From: Hexactinellida sp. DTS-2022
Lineage: Eukaryota; Porifera; Hexactinellida
Assembly (NCBI GenBank): GCA_028753945.1
Contig: JAPNXP010000002.1
Span: 4,278,001 to 4,342,000 of the forward strand
Direction: 5' to 3'
Length of the DNA: 64,000 nt
Part shown: positions 22,982-34,439 of the stretch, one piece after another
Layout: each line of letters begins with the position of its first letter
How positions within the stretch are numbered: the stretch's first letter is position 1
Notes under the pieces: generated by a model
What the model was told of the DNA's origin: nothing
Seen by the model: the letters and a program-made list of their open reading frames with translations, nothing else
The model's database searches: none
Program-made: the position numbers and the translations under genes

Positions 22982-23323
22982 AGTTGCGCCAACATTCCCA
23001 CAGAAGTGTAAATACAAGATATCAAGTTGAATGTTATTCTATCGTATAGTTCATGAATAGATCTGTGAATTGTCGGGTTATATAAGCTCTAACAAAGTTA
23101 GAAGTATTTTTTTTTTGATGTTTCAAAAAAAGATCGGTCAAAAAAGCCCTCTTTTCTTCGATTTTCATGAAATTTCGTCACGATTAGGTCATAAGACGTG
23201 AAGAATGCATCGAAAAGCTTATAGACCTCTACAAATCACAGATCTACTCATAAACTATACGAGAGAAGAGGATTTAGCATGATGTCTGGTACATAAACTT
23301 CTGGGCGTATGTTGGCGCAAACT
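22982..23323. mobile_element. Palindromic miniature element
   Basis: AGTTGCGCCAACATTCCCAC at the left is mirrored near 23297-23323 (TTTGCGCCAACATACGCCCA on the other strand). The similarity extends through AGAAGT for about 27 bp. An inner inverted pair (AGATCTGTG / CACAGATCT) supports a foldback structure. It is 342 bp and non-coding. The target duplication is not resolved. Confidence 0.55.
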
Positions 23324-23460
23324 CACTTTGTGCGTTTTAGTGATTTTAAGAAAAATTTGGTCATAATAGGGGTTAATAATAATAAAAAAAGCAAAAATAT
23401 CAAAAAATTAGTTCTAGACCGATTTTAGTAAAAAAATTTCTGGATCTATATACTACATAC

Positions 23461-24233
23461 ATAGAAGTAGTGTTTAATCACTTCTTTGACAAAATACAAA
23501 TTGATCAAGATACTTACATCCAAAACAACAAAGAAATTGAGATTAACAAAGAAATAAAGATTGATATTTATTCAGAAATCAATTTCGATGAAAAACAGCA
23601 ATTTTGCAGCACGATTGGACAATTAAACTGAGTGTCTACGCAAACACGACCTGATATTACATTCGATACGTGTGAAGTTAGTGTTAGATTTAAAGATGCT
23701 AAAATACGCGACATTATCAATGGCAACAAATTATTAAGAAATTAAAGGCTGAAAAGGTTTCATTTAAGTTCTCAGATATGGGGAATTTAACATCAATGAA
23801 ATTAGTTAGTTTCAGCGAAGCATCCTTTTGTAACCTATCGGAATAAAGTTCACAAGGAGGATACATAATATTCTTAAGGAGTATTCATTGCAAATCAATT
23901 CCAATCGCTTGGAAATCCAAGAAAATAAGACGAGTAGTCAAAAGTAATATGGCAGCTGAGTGTCTCTCGCTTTTAGAGGCCGCAGAAACTTGTTATTTGT
24001 TGAAATCAGTTTTGGTTGAAACTCTGAAGTGTAAACAAAGTGAAATAACTATGGAATGCTATATAGATAATAAATCTTTGAAGGAAGCGATATACTCGAC
24101 AAAGAGCCATACAGATAAACCTTTAAAAATTGATTTATCACTTAGTAAAGATATGGTTCTTCATCAGGAAATTGATGCAGTAATATGGATAGCTTCAGAA
24201 AACCAATTAGCTGATTGCCTAACGAAAAGTTGA
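23461..24233 (+). pseudogene. Ty1/copia pol fragment (end of RT and RNase H)
   Basis: The plus strand carries STIGQLN, a TGA where relatives have Trp or Tyr, then VSTQTRPDITFD, the diagnostic end of the copia reverse transcriptase. Then SFSEASFCNLS and GGYIIFL mark the start of RNase H; the first catalytic position is SEAS, not the usual DAS. AAECLSLLEAAE, ECYIDNKSLKEAIYSTK and DAVIWIASENQLADCLTK follow, the full C-terminal half of copia RNase H, with catalytic Glu and Asp visible. Short frameshifts join the parts. LTRs, integrase, gag and most of RT are missing, so this is a 3' remnant on the plus strand. Confidence 0.8.
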
Positions 24234-24366
24234 TCATCTACAGCGAACTTACTTAACGTTCTCAATACAGGTGATATTGAGATTCGGGCATAGGCAATAT
24301 TTAGTTTCCCTTCACAGATAACATTGAGATTCTACAGAAAAATAAAATTGCTGGAGTGTGAAGATA

Positions 24367-24844
24367 CAGTACCCGGACAAAAGTATTCGACCACCCAACA
24401 TTTTCCCATTGAAAATAGTACTATAGTAGGTCTAATAATATTGTTCAATGTATTAAAACAAAATGACATACTGCTATTTTGATTTCAGATTCGTATTCTA
24501 CGCACTCGAATTACCCATTTTAGATGCTTTCAAATTGGTTACATATTAAGTAGGTGAAATTATCATCAAGTGGCAAAATGTGCCACCAGTTCCCATCTCT
24601 CCCATAGTGGCAATTTGGGAAAAGTGGTATATAGTGGCACAGGATGATAATTTTTAACCAATTTAAAAAGGGAATTTTTTGAAAGCTTCTACAAGTGTTA
24701 TTTCGAATGCGCAGAATACGAATTTGTCATCGAAATATCAATATCTCATGTAATTTGAAAACACAATCTTCCATTGTTCAACCTACAAAAGTGCTATTTT
24801 CAATGGGTAAATGTTGGGTGTCGAATACTTTTGTCCGGGTAGTG
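24367..24844. mobile_element. Tc1/mariner-like TA miniature element, copy 1 (complete)
   Basis: TA flanks both sides (24365-24366 and 24845-24846). Termini CAGTACCCGGACAAAAGTAT and, inverted, CACTACCCGGACAAAAGTAT continue as a near-palindrome of about 58 bp (CCACCCAACATTTTCCCATT...). It is 478 bp and has no transposase. Confidence 0.85.
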
Positions 24845-24932
24845 TATATATATAATAAGTAAATCTCTAGTCCTATTCAATACTGACTAAATATAGTATC
24901 TAAACGAATAACATAAGTTCAATTCATTGATA

Positions 24933-25028
24933 CAGTACCCGGACAAAAGTATTCGACCACCCAACATTTTCCCATTGAAAATAGTACTATAGTAGGCCTA
25001 ATAATATTGTTTAATGTATTAAAAAAAA
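24933..25028 (+). mobile_element. Tc1/mariner-like TA miniature element, truncated second copy
   Basis: It repeats the first 90 bases of the element at 24367 nearly identically, from CAGTACCCGGACAAAAG to ATTGTTTAATGTATT, then ends in an A-run. The close spacing of about 90 bp to the complete copy suggests a local duplication or re-insertion. Confidence 0.7.
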
Positions 25029-25799
25029 AATTGTGCACTTATGGTCATAGGGAAGGATTTTTGAAAGTTGAGCTGGAAGCTCGCAAATTTTTTTTGAAGT
25101 AGCTGTATATATTACTGGTTAATCGTTAAAGTATAAGCTTTCTACTAGTCAAACTAAAGACTTTGTAAACTATAATGTAAAATTTTCAGTACTAATCCTA
25201 TATAGTCGCCTGAGAAGGTTTCGATATGTAAATCCATTCTTTCCCGATATACATGAATTAGTAAATGTTCCTTATCCAAAGATGAAGGTAACTGGATATA
25301 TTCCAAATTGATATGAATAGCGTGCTAAAAGAAAATTGCGAAATAAAAAAATTCGATAAAAAATATATAATTTATTTTTCTAAAAAATTATTATTTCATA
25401 GATGCTAAATTGCCAGATGCTCTCACCCACCGAGTTAGCTTCTACGACATGTTTGAAAGATTTTTCACAATAACATCCTTAATCAAAAACATAATTTGTT
25501 CAGGTGATCGTTCTCTGGCGCAAAATAACTTTTTAAAAAAAAATATTTTTTTTCAATTTTAACTTGAAATCATCTAAGTATAGTATAGAAATTATATAAA
25601 AAATTATATAGTGTAAAATTCTCACCTTTGAATGAAGAATTCCCACCTCAGGTGTGAAATTTTGAAATTATTTTAACGCCATTTTTCTTGGCATATTATT
25701 CCTACTTGATATCTGAAAAAACAATTTGAAAAACATTTTAGTAATTTATACCCAGCACGACTACCCTATGACCTTAAATATTTTCGATTTTTCTAGATT

Positions 25800-26077
25800 T
25801 TTTTTAAAAAAAAATCATGGGTGACATTCTCTGCATCATTTAGAGTATTGCTGGAAGAAAATATCCCACTTTTAAAAATCCAATTATTTCCCGAAATTTC
25901 ATGCACGTATGCCCTTTTAAAAAAAATTTTTTTTTTCTTAAATATTTTCGATTTTTTCTGACTTAAAAAAAAAAAAAAAAATTATGGGTGACAATCAGTA
26001 TATCATACAGAGTATTCCTGGTAAGAAATATTTTCTCAATCAATGCCCCTGAATATCAAGGGGCTAACACCTTAAGC
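25800..26077. repeat. Right end of a TTAA element (family E) with a tandem direct repeat
   Basis: AAATATTTTCGATTTTT...ATCATGGGTGAC (about 25777-25832) recurs at about 25940-25995. The segment ends AATATCAAGGGGCTAACACC then TTAA at about 26075. This equals the terminus of the complete elements at 32286-32877 and 62879-63694. The left end was not found; 25030-25800 holds nothing recognisable. Confidence 0.5.
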
Positions 26078-26350
26078 TAATCAGTTCACGGCTAATGTTA
26101 TGTAACTTATTAATTAAATATTTTATTTAATAATGAATTATTATATATCAGCGAGATTTCGACCATGCCAATGCCAGTTCTAATTTAATCGTTTTTTACT
26201 ATGCCGACTACTATGTAGTGGGCCAGTATTGAAATCAATTCCTTGATTAATAATATTATTAATCATCCGTATACGATCCCCCTGAGTAACCGTCTAATTT
26301 AAATAATTATTCATTCCGGATAATATTGTTAAATTTATAAATAATAAATA

Positions 26351-26619
26351 CCGTATATACTTTAATAGTAGCCCCTATTCGAATAATCGCCTACCTCCAA
26401 TAATAGCCCCCCCCCCCCCCCCCAAATTAACAAATACAAATTTACTACCGGTATCCTGAGTATATTTATTTATCTAATATTAGTCGCAATACGATTATCA
26501 ACCGACTATATTAATTAAATTGTATCAATATGTGATATTCTCAAAAGTCACAAAAATTATTGTTTCAGAAAATGGTTAAAAAACAATAATTCCCTAGCCT
26601 ACTATTCGAATAAATACGG
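26351..26619. mobile_element. TA-flanked miniature element (CCGTATTT family), copy 2
   Basis: Starts CCGTATATACTTTAATAGTA after TA and ends, inverted, CCGTATTTATTCGAATAGTA before TA. It contains a C homopolymer tract near 26408-26423. The gypsy reverse-transcriptase frame begins about 35 bp downstream, so insertion here may have removed the 5' half of that element. Confidence 0.65.
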
Positions 26620-26654
26620 TAATAATTTATACTTATTGATTAAATGTGAATTGT

Positions 26655-29332
26655 TGTAACTCAGAAAGATGCATATCCGCTGCCGCTCCCGGAACAGGTT
26701 CAGGACAAACTAAGCAGAATGAAATACTTCACAAAACTTGACTTGAATTCTGGGTATAGGCAAATACCCATTAGGGAAATGGATCGTGAAACAAACAGCG
26801 TTTTCTCCAGGACCTGGAATCAGGCACGTAGCTAGAGTATGTAATTCAGGGGGGAAGGTTTTATGTTGGGGGGCAAGTGCAGGGAGTCGGGGGGGCAAGG
26901 GGGGACGAATCACTCTATTTACTATAACGAACACTTCCTAAATTCTCTTGGGAGGGGGGGCGAGAAGTACTTTTGGGGGGCAGTCGCCCCCCCTCGCCCC
27001 CCCGTAGCTACGTGCTTGCCTGGAATGGGACTTTATGATTTTAAGGTAGTATTGCCATTCGGGCTTACAGGTGGACCGAGCTATTTTCAAAGAGTTATGG
27101 ATCAGGTCTTATGTGGACTTGAACATTGTAAAGACAATTTCATTGATGATATACTAGTATTTTCACCAGATCTGGAGTCACATAGACGAGATTCAATGCA
27201 GGTTTTCCTACGGCTTCGTGAATACAAATTGACTTTAATGGGAAGAAAATGAGTAATTGGAAAGCAATCTGTTACCTACTTAGGACACACTTTTTCTGAT
27301 AAAGGAATGGCACCACAGACAAACAAGGTGGAATCCATTGTAAACTGGCCACAACCTACAAGTCAGAAAGAATTGAAACAATTTTTAGGCTTAGCGAATT
27401 ATTATAAGCCGTATATCCAAAACTTTGCAAACATCGCAGAACCACTGAATTCCTTGTTAGCCAAGGATATTGTATTTTCTTGGAATGAACATGCAGGAAA
27501 ATCATTCGCAGAACTTAAGGAAAAATTAGGATCGAACCCAGTTTAATTTGCCCAAATTTCACGAAAAAGTTCGTATTGTGTACAGTTGCGAGTGGAACTG
27601 GATTGGGGGGAGTTTTGGAACAAGAAGGACATGTTGTGGCTTACTATAGCAGGAGATTGAGGACTGCAGAAAAACATTATAGCACTATTGAATTAGAGTG
27701 TCTTGCGATTGTAGAATCCGTGAAGCGATTTCGATATTATCAATTAGGAAGGCAGTTCGAAATACTCACTGATCATAAGCCATTAGAATGGCTGGCGAAG
27801 CAAAGAGTGTCGGACGACTATGGCGTTGGGCTGTAATATTACAGGAGTATGACTTTGTAATTCGATATCGCAAAGGAACTGACAATTAAAATGCAGATGC
27901 TTTTTCGCGTTCTTCATATAATTTTGAAATTCTAGCTGGTAACGAAAATCACAAGCATTGTGCGCTCACGAAATTATCACGTTTACCTACTATGGAAATG
28001 ATTAGACAACAACAGCTTGATGACCTTGTATTAGGCAATGTATTATATGAGCTCGAGGCTATTCAAACTCGGCTACGATTCTCTGGTGTCAAGTGGAACC
28101 AACCGATACTCAAGCGTTTTAAGCAGATTCAATCACAATTACAATTAATTAATGGAGTTTTATCTCGTAACTACAAGATTGAACCATTTTCCGACTTCCA
28201 AAGTGTCATCATTGTTCCTGATAGACTGAAACAAGATTTACTATGTCAAGCCCATGACGATGCCGGTCACCAAGGCGTACAACGCACTCTTAGTCGTGCA
28301 AAATATTTAGGATTTTGGGTTGGAAAGAGCTCTGATATCCACGTGTATGTGACCTCTTGCGAAACTTGACAAAAAGCTAAACTACCTTTACTGTTCAGAG
28401 CCCCATTACTCAATACTACAATTGGGAGTACGATGCAATTAGTTAACGTGGACGTTCTTGAAGTTCCTGTTACTACAAAGGAACACCGATTCATCTTAGT
28501 AGTCGAGGACGCGTTTACAAAATGGCTGGAATGCATTCCAATGTCTGATCAGAAGGCTGAGACCATTACGAAAATATTGGTGGACTTCTTTGCTAGATTC
28601 GGTATCCCTGAATTCCTCCATTCCGACCAAGGACGGAATTTTGAATCTTGTCTCTTGAAAGAAACTTGAAGGTCGTTGGGAATCCGTAAAACTCGTACTA
28701 CCCATTATCATCCTCAGGGAAATTCTATGGTAGAAAGGAGCAATAGGACGGTCCTTCAAATGCTCCGATGTCACGTGGAAAAGAACGAAGATTGGGAGAA
28801 GTATTTATACTTAGTTTTGCTCTCATACCGGACTTCCAAACATTCTAGGACTGGTATTTCACCTTTCCAAATAATGTATGGGCAAGACCCACCTTTCAAA
28901 ACGCAGTTTCTAACTCCAGCAGAAAGCAACCAAACTTCTTATGAACAATTATTGCGAAGGAAACTGATCGAGATACGTGAGTTTGTCGAAGGGAATTTGG
29001 TACAGGCACAGCATAGACAAAAGGAATGTTATGATGCACACACGAGCTGGAGGAATTCACTAAGGTTTACAGTCGGAGACCGTGTATGGTTTTCCCTTCC
29101 ACATTCTGGAGTTTCTAAGAAACTTGCAGACAGATGGGAGGGAGGATGGTTGGTGACTCAAGTTAAAGGCCCAGTGGATGTTTTAATTAAAAACACAGAT
29201 GGTAGAGTTAAAGTGGTTCATGTTAATCGATTACAACTACATGTTAGACGAGAGGGAAATGGCATTCATAATCTCAACCAATCGCTTATTCAAACAGAAC
29301 GCAATAAGACAAAGAAACAGAAAAATCCATAA
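26655..29332 (+). pseudogene. Ty3/gypsy pol (RT, RNase H, integrase), decayed
   Basis: RT: KDAYPLPLPEQVQDKL, FTKLDLNSGYRQIPI, LPFGLTGGPSYFQRVM and FIDDILVFS (the FxDD active site). RNase H: TVASGTGLGGVLEQEG (first Asp of the usual TDAS replaced by Val), STIELECLAIVESVKRF, EILTDHKPLEWL. Integrase: zinc-binding HDDAGHQGVQRTLS with CET, VNVDVLEVP, LHSDQGRNFES and NSMVERSNR, giving a DD35E spacing. A GPY-like tail follows (KLADRWEGGWLVTQVKGPVDV). TGA codons interrupt the frame at 27250, 28367 and 28667. Frameshifts lie near 27546 and 27815, and a TAA sits near 27887. A hAT miniature element splits RT. Gag, protease and both LTRs are absent or unrecognised. It is dead, but the domain order is clear. 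Confidence 0.9.
26821..27018. mobile_element. hAT miniature element inside the gypsy RT, perfect 8-bp duplication
   Basis: Termini CAGGCACGTAGCTA and, inverted, CAAGCACGTAGCTA. CCTGGAAT flanks on both sides (26813-26820 and 27019-27026). It is 198 bp, G-rich, with runs of seven or more G or C. Removing it and one duplication restores continuity from the ...VFS region to PGMGLYDF in the reverse transcriptase. Confidence 0.9.
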
Positions 29333-29341
29333 TTGCAGCCT

Positions 29342-29424
29342 GTGCAGACGCATGTTCCTTTGGTGGCACTTTATTTTGTTGGTGGTTTATTGATAGTGTC
29401 TCCAAAGGAACATGCTGTCGGCAC
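29342..29424. repeat. Long imperfect hairpin after the gypsy integrase
   Basis: GTGCAGACGCATGTTCCTTT (from 29342) is mirrored by AAAGGAACATGCTGTCGGCA up to 29424. The stem is about 27 bp with few mismatches and the loop about 26. It begins about 10 bases after the integrase stop codon. It might be an LTR-edge or terminator-like RNA structure, or an independent short palindromic element. Confidence 0.6.
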
Positions 29425-29604
29425 AAGTGCAATTTTTGATTTTTTTTTCGCCCAGTCATCATCACAATGAAGTTGTTAAATTATTTCAGAAAAGTGTTCA
29501 AAAGGCAACGACCCTTATTGAGTTGGAAGTTTCGTTTTAGCTCACTTCATTTCAAAGATATTCAAGTTTCAGTAGAATATAATAAGTGATGCGTCAGAAT
29601 TCTT

Positions 29605-30829
29605 ATGTGCGTGTTGGGTGATCCCCCAACACCAACCAACCCATTCGAAATATAGAATTAACAAAATTGTAAGAACACATTTATTAGACGATGTCATCAT
29701 CACCTCAAGGCGTTAAGACCCTCTTGTTAGGTGATACGTAGCATAAGGACCAATTGATAAATTGAAGGTTTGTTTCTACCTTGTATCAACTCTGAGATAA
29801 AAGAAATTTAGGTAATTAGCATAAATACATAACTTAAGCATAAATACTTAATTATTTTTTTAATTATTTAACACCATTATTATGTACAGCAAAATAAATT
29901 AAGTTCAATTATTTGCAATTATTATTAATTTAAATTGAATTTCACTGTAATATTTGATTTCCACGCACTCGATAACCCCTATAATCCAATTGGAACCGTC
30001 TATAAGTTAAATACAAAAGGAATTAATTATAATTAATTACGTCAGTACATTAATTGTGCAAGAATATTCTAGCCGAAATAAATATAATCACTTAATCTGT
30101 CGTTGTTGTGGAATGTAAATCCTACGGTTCTATCATAAACCATCTTTAGTTTAATGCCATTCATTCATTATTAATTGATAATAAGTTATATTATTAGTTA
30201 TTTATTTTAGCAATGTTATCCATGGTTGGTTGAGTTGAGTCAACAAATTCCTTATATTATATTATTTTATTTAATCCATTGTTAGTATTACTAGAATTAA
30301 ATAGAAGCCAGCTGGAATTTATAAGTTAAATCAATATAATTATCGCAAGTTGAATCACTAGAGTAGGATTTAACAAGTTAAATCAATATAATTATTGCAA
30401 GTTGAAACAATAGAATTAGATTTAACACTTTACTGAAATTGAAGTGTGAGTAAACAAAGAAATTTCAACCCCCATTTTTGGCAGAAATTGACCCCTTTAT
30501 TGAAAAATTTCTTCTCCCATCAGACGCAGAATTTTATGGCGAATCCAAATGTGAAATAAAATTTGGGAGTTTAGTAAAACAACTTTTGAGTTATGGACCA
30601 GACAAAATTTGAAAGGTGTGAGTCATTACCTAATAATGAATTGAGTGTTAATTATCTCATTATCTCAAAGATTATTGAAGTTAGGCATATAAAATGTATT
30701 ATCGATGAATAGGAAGTTGATACCTTGAGGTGAAGATGACATCGTTAAATAAATGTGTTTTTATAACTTTGTGAATTATATAATTCGAATGGGTTGGTTG
30801 AGGTCGGGTGATCATCCCAACACGCACAT
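29605..30829. mobile_element. Foldback element with inverted ends of about 120 bp
   Basis: ATGTGCGTGTTGGGTGATC at 29605 is mirrored by CCCAACACGCACAT ending at 30829. The inverted similarity continues through CCAACCAACCCATTCGAA, ACACATTTATTTA and GATGTCATCTTCACCTCAAG for about 120 bp. The interior is AT-rich and includes a direct duplication of about 60 bp at 30317-30425 (AAGTTAAATCAATATAATTA). There is no coding. The target duplication is unclear. Confidence 0.65.
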
Positions 30830-31192
30830 AAAAAATGGTGAGTGATCAAATACTAAATTCAACTGAATCTTGACCATCTCTAAAATGAAGATGGCCAAAA
30901 CCTTACTTCCACCCCTCTAAGGGTCGATGCCTTCTGAAACACCTTTCTGAAATAATTTTATTAATTCCATATATAATAATGCATATGAAAAGAGAATGTC
31001 AAGGTTGTTTATATCTATTATGTTGACTCGACACAGGAAAGTTACCGAGAGGAGATTTATATTATAAAATTGGAAATATATATGACACTCAACTAGGCAA
31101 CAAATAATAATTTAGATAGTTTTATGAATTAAGCGAAGCTAAAGCTTTTGAATGAACTGTCGGAAAGCGACCAAACCGAAAGGCAGGTACAG

Positions 31193-31286
31193 TTGAACCC
31201 CGCAAATCGGGACACCTCCGTACAAACGCTCAGCGCCCGGTACGAGGGAGTGCCCCGATATGCTGGATTCTAAGAGAACTCCAATA
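31193..31286 (+). mobile_element. Solo left end of a Tigger element
   Basis: TA then CAGTTGAACCCCGCAAATCG, followed by GCTCAGCGCCCGGTACGAGG. It is colinear with the first 95 bases of the Tigger element at 17456. The rest of the element is missing. The stretch from 31290 to 31800 holds no recognised feature. Confidence 0.7.
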
Positions 31287-31880
31287 AAAAGACCAGGTGC
31301 GGATCCAGGGGGAGGTTTAAGGGGTTGCAACTCCCCTTTTGTGTTGAGTGGTAACTCTATCGCATTACTTTGCGAGTTTCCATTCCACCACATATATTTC
31401 TGCTGCACCTCATGATAAGAAACACACTCCCACAAAGTCCACCGATTAGCTATAAGATATATGTTTATATTGTGTATGCTCTTGTGCTATTAAAAATGAG
31501 TCTAAAGTTTTTATATCAAAAATGCTGACGCCAGGTTCACATCTGTAACCCATGGGACACCTGTCATGAAAATTTTGGTTCTTAGAAATTATAACTCTGT
31601 TTTGTGGAGACAATACGGATCATTAATAATAATAACTAACCAAAGCACTAAGACCAATACTAGGCCACTATACTATAGTATAGTCGGCACAGTAATAATA
31701 AGAATTGTCCTTGTCCTTCAGAATTACTAGATATGACTGCATTATTCAATTTATACATATTTGTAATAGTAAAGGTTGCAACGGAATAGTTAAATATTCC
31801 GTTTGATTAAATATATTCGCCAAATAGTTCAATATTTGGTTATATTCCGAACATCAGCATTTGGTATTCGGTTCTCAAAC

Positions 31881-32160
31881 GAATATATTTGGTCAACCGA
31901 ATATATTTGGTCAACCGAATATATTTGGTCAACCGAATATATTTGGTCAACCGTATATATTTGTCTACGGAGTAATATGGCATATTAATAAACAGTCGAC
32001 TCCGATTAATTGGGTCACGTTGTGATCACTTCATTTTGACCCGATTAAAGGGAATAAGGATGTTAGCTCGATTAACCAGAGTAAATATACACTAGTTGTA
32101 TGGTTCTGTTCTAAAAATATTTGGTTGACCAAATATATCGGTTGACCAAATATATTCGGT
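31881..32160. repeat. 18-bp minisatellite (GAATATATTTGGTCAACC) and an inverted partner
   Basis: Four perfect head-to-tail 18-bp units lie at 31881-31952, with a degenerate fifth. About 150 bp downstream the inverse (GGTTGACCAAATATAT) occurs twice at 32122-32158. Together they could form a large hairpin. A 4-times in-frame peptide repeat across the first block is a consequence of the 18-bp period. Confidence 0.75.
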
Positions 32161-32285
32161 GAAGGAACTATTCACGAATACTAATATCAGGTAAGACAGA
32201 TATTCACGAACGTCGAACACTGATATCAGGTTGAGCTTGATTCAACCTTGCCATAAAATATTCTATTTGTAAATGAATAATCAAT

Positions 32286-32877
32286 TTAAGGTGTTAGCCC
32301 CTTGATTTCCGGGTAAATAATTGAGAAGATTTCTGAAATAATTTCTTACCAGGAATACTCTGTATGATATACTGATTGACTCCCATGACTATTTTTTCCC
32401 AAAGATTTCATCAAAAGATGATAATTTTACAAAGATATGACGTCGACTTCCATATATGGGACGTTATTCAAAATTTAGTTTTTTCTGGGTTTTTTATTAA
32501 AAAAGTGAATCTGGACAGAATGATGTAAAAAAGAGAATATTTATTCTAAAAAGTAAACTTTTTTTAAAAATGCTCAGTAAATGTAGGCGCATGTTTTCAA
32601 TCGCGGTTGGTTCGGCATTATAATACAAAATAATTGAATTAGTGTACTTTCAATGGAAAATAGAGAGTTTTTTTGAACAATTTCACAAAAATGACAATAA
32701 CATAGAGTAGATTAAAGAAAAAGTATATTTAGGTGCGATTGAAAACATTGAGTATTGATATATCCAATATATCACTATATCCATTATCACTATATCTATT
32801 ATGTACTATAGTATCCAAATATGCAATCAAAACATTAGGTCGTCGGGTGTCGAAATATCAAGGGCGTAACACCTTAA
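32286..32877. mobile_element. TTAA-flanked miniature element, family E, complete copy
   Basis: TTAA at both ends. Termini GGTGTTAGCCCCTTGAT and, inverted, GGTGTTACGCCCTTGAT. It is 592 bp. It shares internal sequence (AAAATGCTCAGTA, GTAGGCGCATGTTTT, AACATTAGGTCGTCGGGTGT) with 62879-63694. It lies only about 36 bp from the TA element at 32914. Confidence 0.8.
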
Positions 32878-32913
32878 GAAACGATCTAATTTAGTATGTA
32901 GAATTGCTATGTA

Positions 32914-33477
32914 CACTAGCCGGCCAAAAGTATTTGAACAGCAATAATATGTATTGTACATTCAAGCTTCTATCAGCAGAATAGCATTGGTAGATGCATC
33001 AACACTGCAATTTACATAAAACGATTTGTGAAGTATTATAAAATAGCAAATTTTTTGAATTTACATTTATATCGTGGTGTTAAACTCATTAACTATATAA
33101 TTAGCTAATTAAATATATAATTTCTGATCATCAAGGTGGAATGGGAATATAGAAGTTCTGATTGCAGATTTGAATTCCACATGGTCGAATTACTCTACGA
33201 GCATAATTTCAAATGATTACGTTTATTATCTACTGGAATACAGCCACATTCCCATTTGTGCCACTTGTGCCACAAGTGGCACGTGGCAGATACACTAATG
33301 CCACTTCATGGATATTAACTAACATCACGTGAATTCAAAATATTATTTAATTTATAACTATAGCAAGATATTTATAGTCATTTCAGATAAGTCTAAACAG
33401 CCTCTAATAAGTTACCAGACGATTATTGCAGTTTGCATTAAAACTCCAATTGTTCAAATACTTTTGGCTGGTTAGTG
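32914..33477. mobile_element. TA-flanked palindromic element (CACTAGCCGGCCAAAAGTATT), copy 1
   Basis: TA on both sides. Termini CACTAGCCGGCCAAAAGTAT and, inverted, CACTAACCAGCCAAAAGTAT. The centre carries nested GTGCCACTTGTGCCACAAGTGGCAC palindromes. It is 564 bp, mariner/Tc1-like by target site. A second copy spans 62515-63890 and is interrupted by a TTAA element. Confidence 0.8.
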
Positions 33478-33660
33478 TATATGCAGCTGTCTTCGTTCTT
33501 ATTTTACTTCTGCATTACAGTAACTTCCTTTATACTCACAGTTCCTTCTAGGTACAGTCCAGCCCGATTTCGAATAATGTATGTTGTTGGTAATTAAATT
33601 CTGCTTGAAAGGCTGATCGTCACTGTCACCTATTCAGCTGGTATTACTTACTATACACGT

Positions 33661-34391
33661 CAGTGTTTGCAAGCGCTGGTTCTATTCAAACCCCGCTGCG
33701 CTGCGCTCCGCTTCGAATTTTTGGGTGCCCGCTGCGCTGCGTTGTTAATTTTTTTTGATCCCCGCTGCGCTCCAATTTCATATTAGGTTATCATATCATA
33801 TATATATATATATATCATATTATAAAACTACTGTGCCTACGGGGAGGGCGGGCAAGCGAAAAGTAACAAATTTTCCCTAACTAATATACTTCTTGTGTCT
33901 ATAGTAATAATCATGTGAATTTGTATAACTATCAATAACTCTAGTTAATATAAGTAATTTATTACGAATTCATCAGTGTTAGTAGCCTATTTCGTAAACT
34001 TTGAACGTACATACTATTCCTTCGGCCTTCCACCAGTATTTCGTATTCAAATTAAATAGTCTTAAGTTAAACATGTTTTCATTTGTTTTCTCTCATTATG
34101 TAATAATCAAGCAAAGACAAATATCTAATTATAAATGACGTAGTTACGAAATAGATGTAAATATATTACTTTTATTTACTGAGTGCAACATTAAAACTAT
34201 TGAAGGATTTTTGGATATTCTCATTAATTGCTGAATAAAATAATTGATAGATATTTGCCCCTCGTGTTTCAAAGAACTGATTAAGGGCATAAATCCTGAA
34301 ATTCGCTGCGCTGGAAATCAAGATAGCGCTGCGCTGCGCTTCGCTGGAAGTCAATGTAGCGCTGCGCTGGACACAGCGCATTTAAACACTG
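33661..34391. mobile_element. hAT miniature element with GCTGCGCTGCG repeats, perfect 8-bp duplication
   Basis: Termini CAGTGTTTGCAAGCGCTG and, inverted, CAGTGTTTAAATGCGCTG. ATACACGT flanks on both sides (33653-33660 and 34392-34399). Subterminal GCTGCGCTGCGCT-type repeats occur near both ends, in opposite orientation. It is 731 bp. Small open frames inside are incidental. Confidence 0.85.
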
Positions 34392-34439
34392 ATACACGTC
34401 TATCCCTAGTTCTTGTATTCCTTGTCCTGTAAATGTACA

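Noticed and set aside
26655..29332. Alternative genetic code with TGA read as Cys
   Set aside because: Other degraded genes here have TGA where Gly, Trp or Arg is expected, and the integrase gene uses TGT/TGC for Cys; random decay is simpler.
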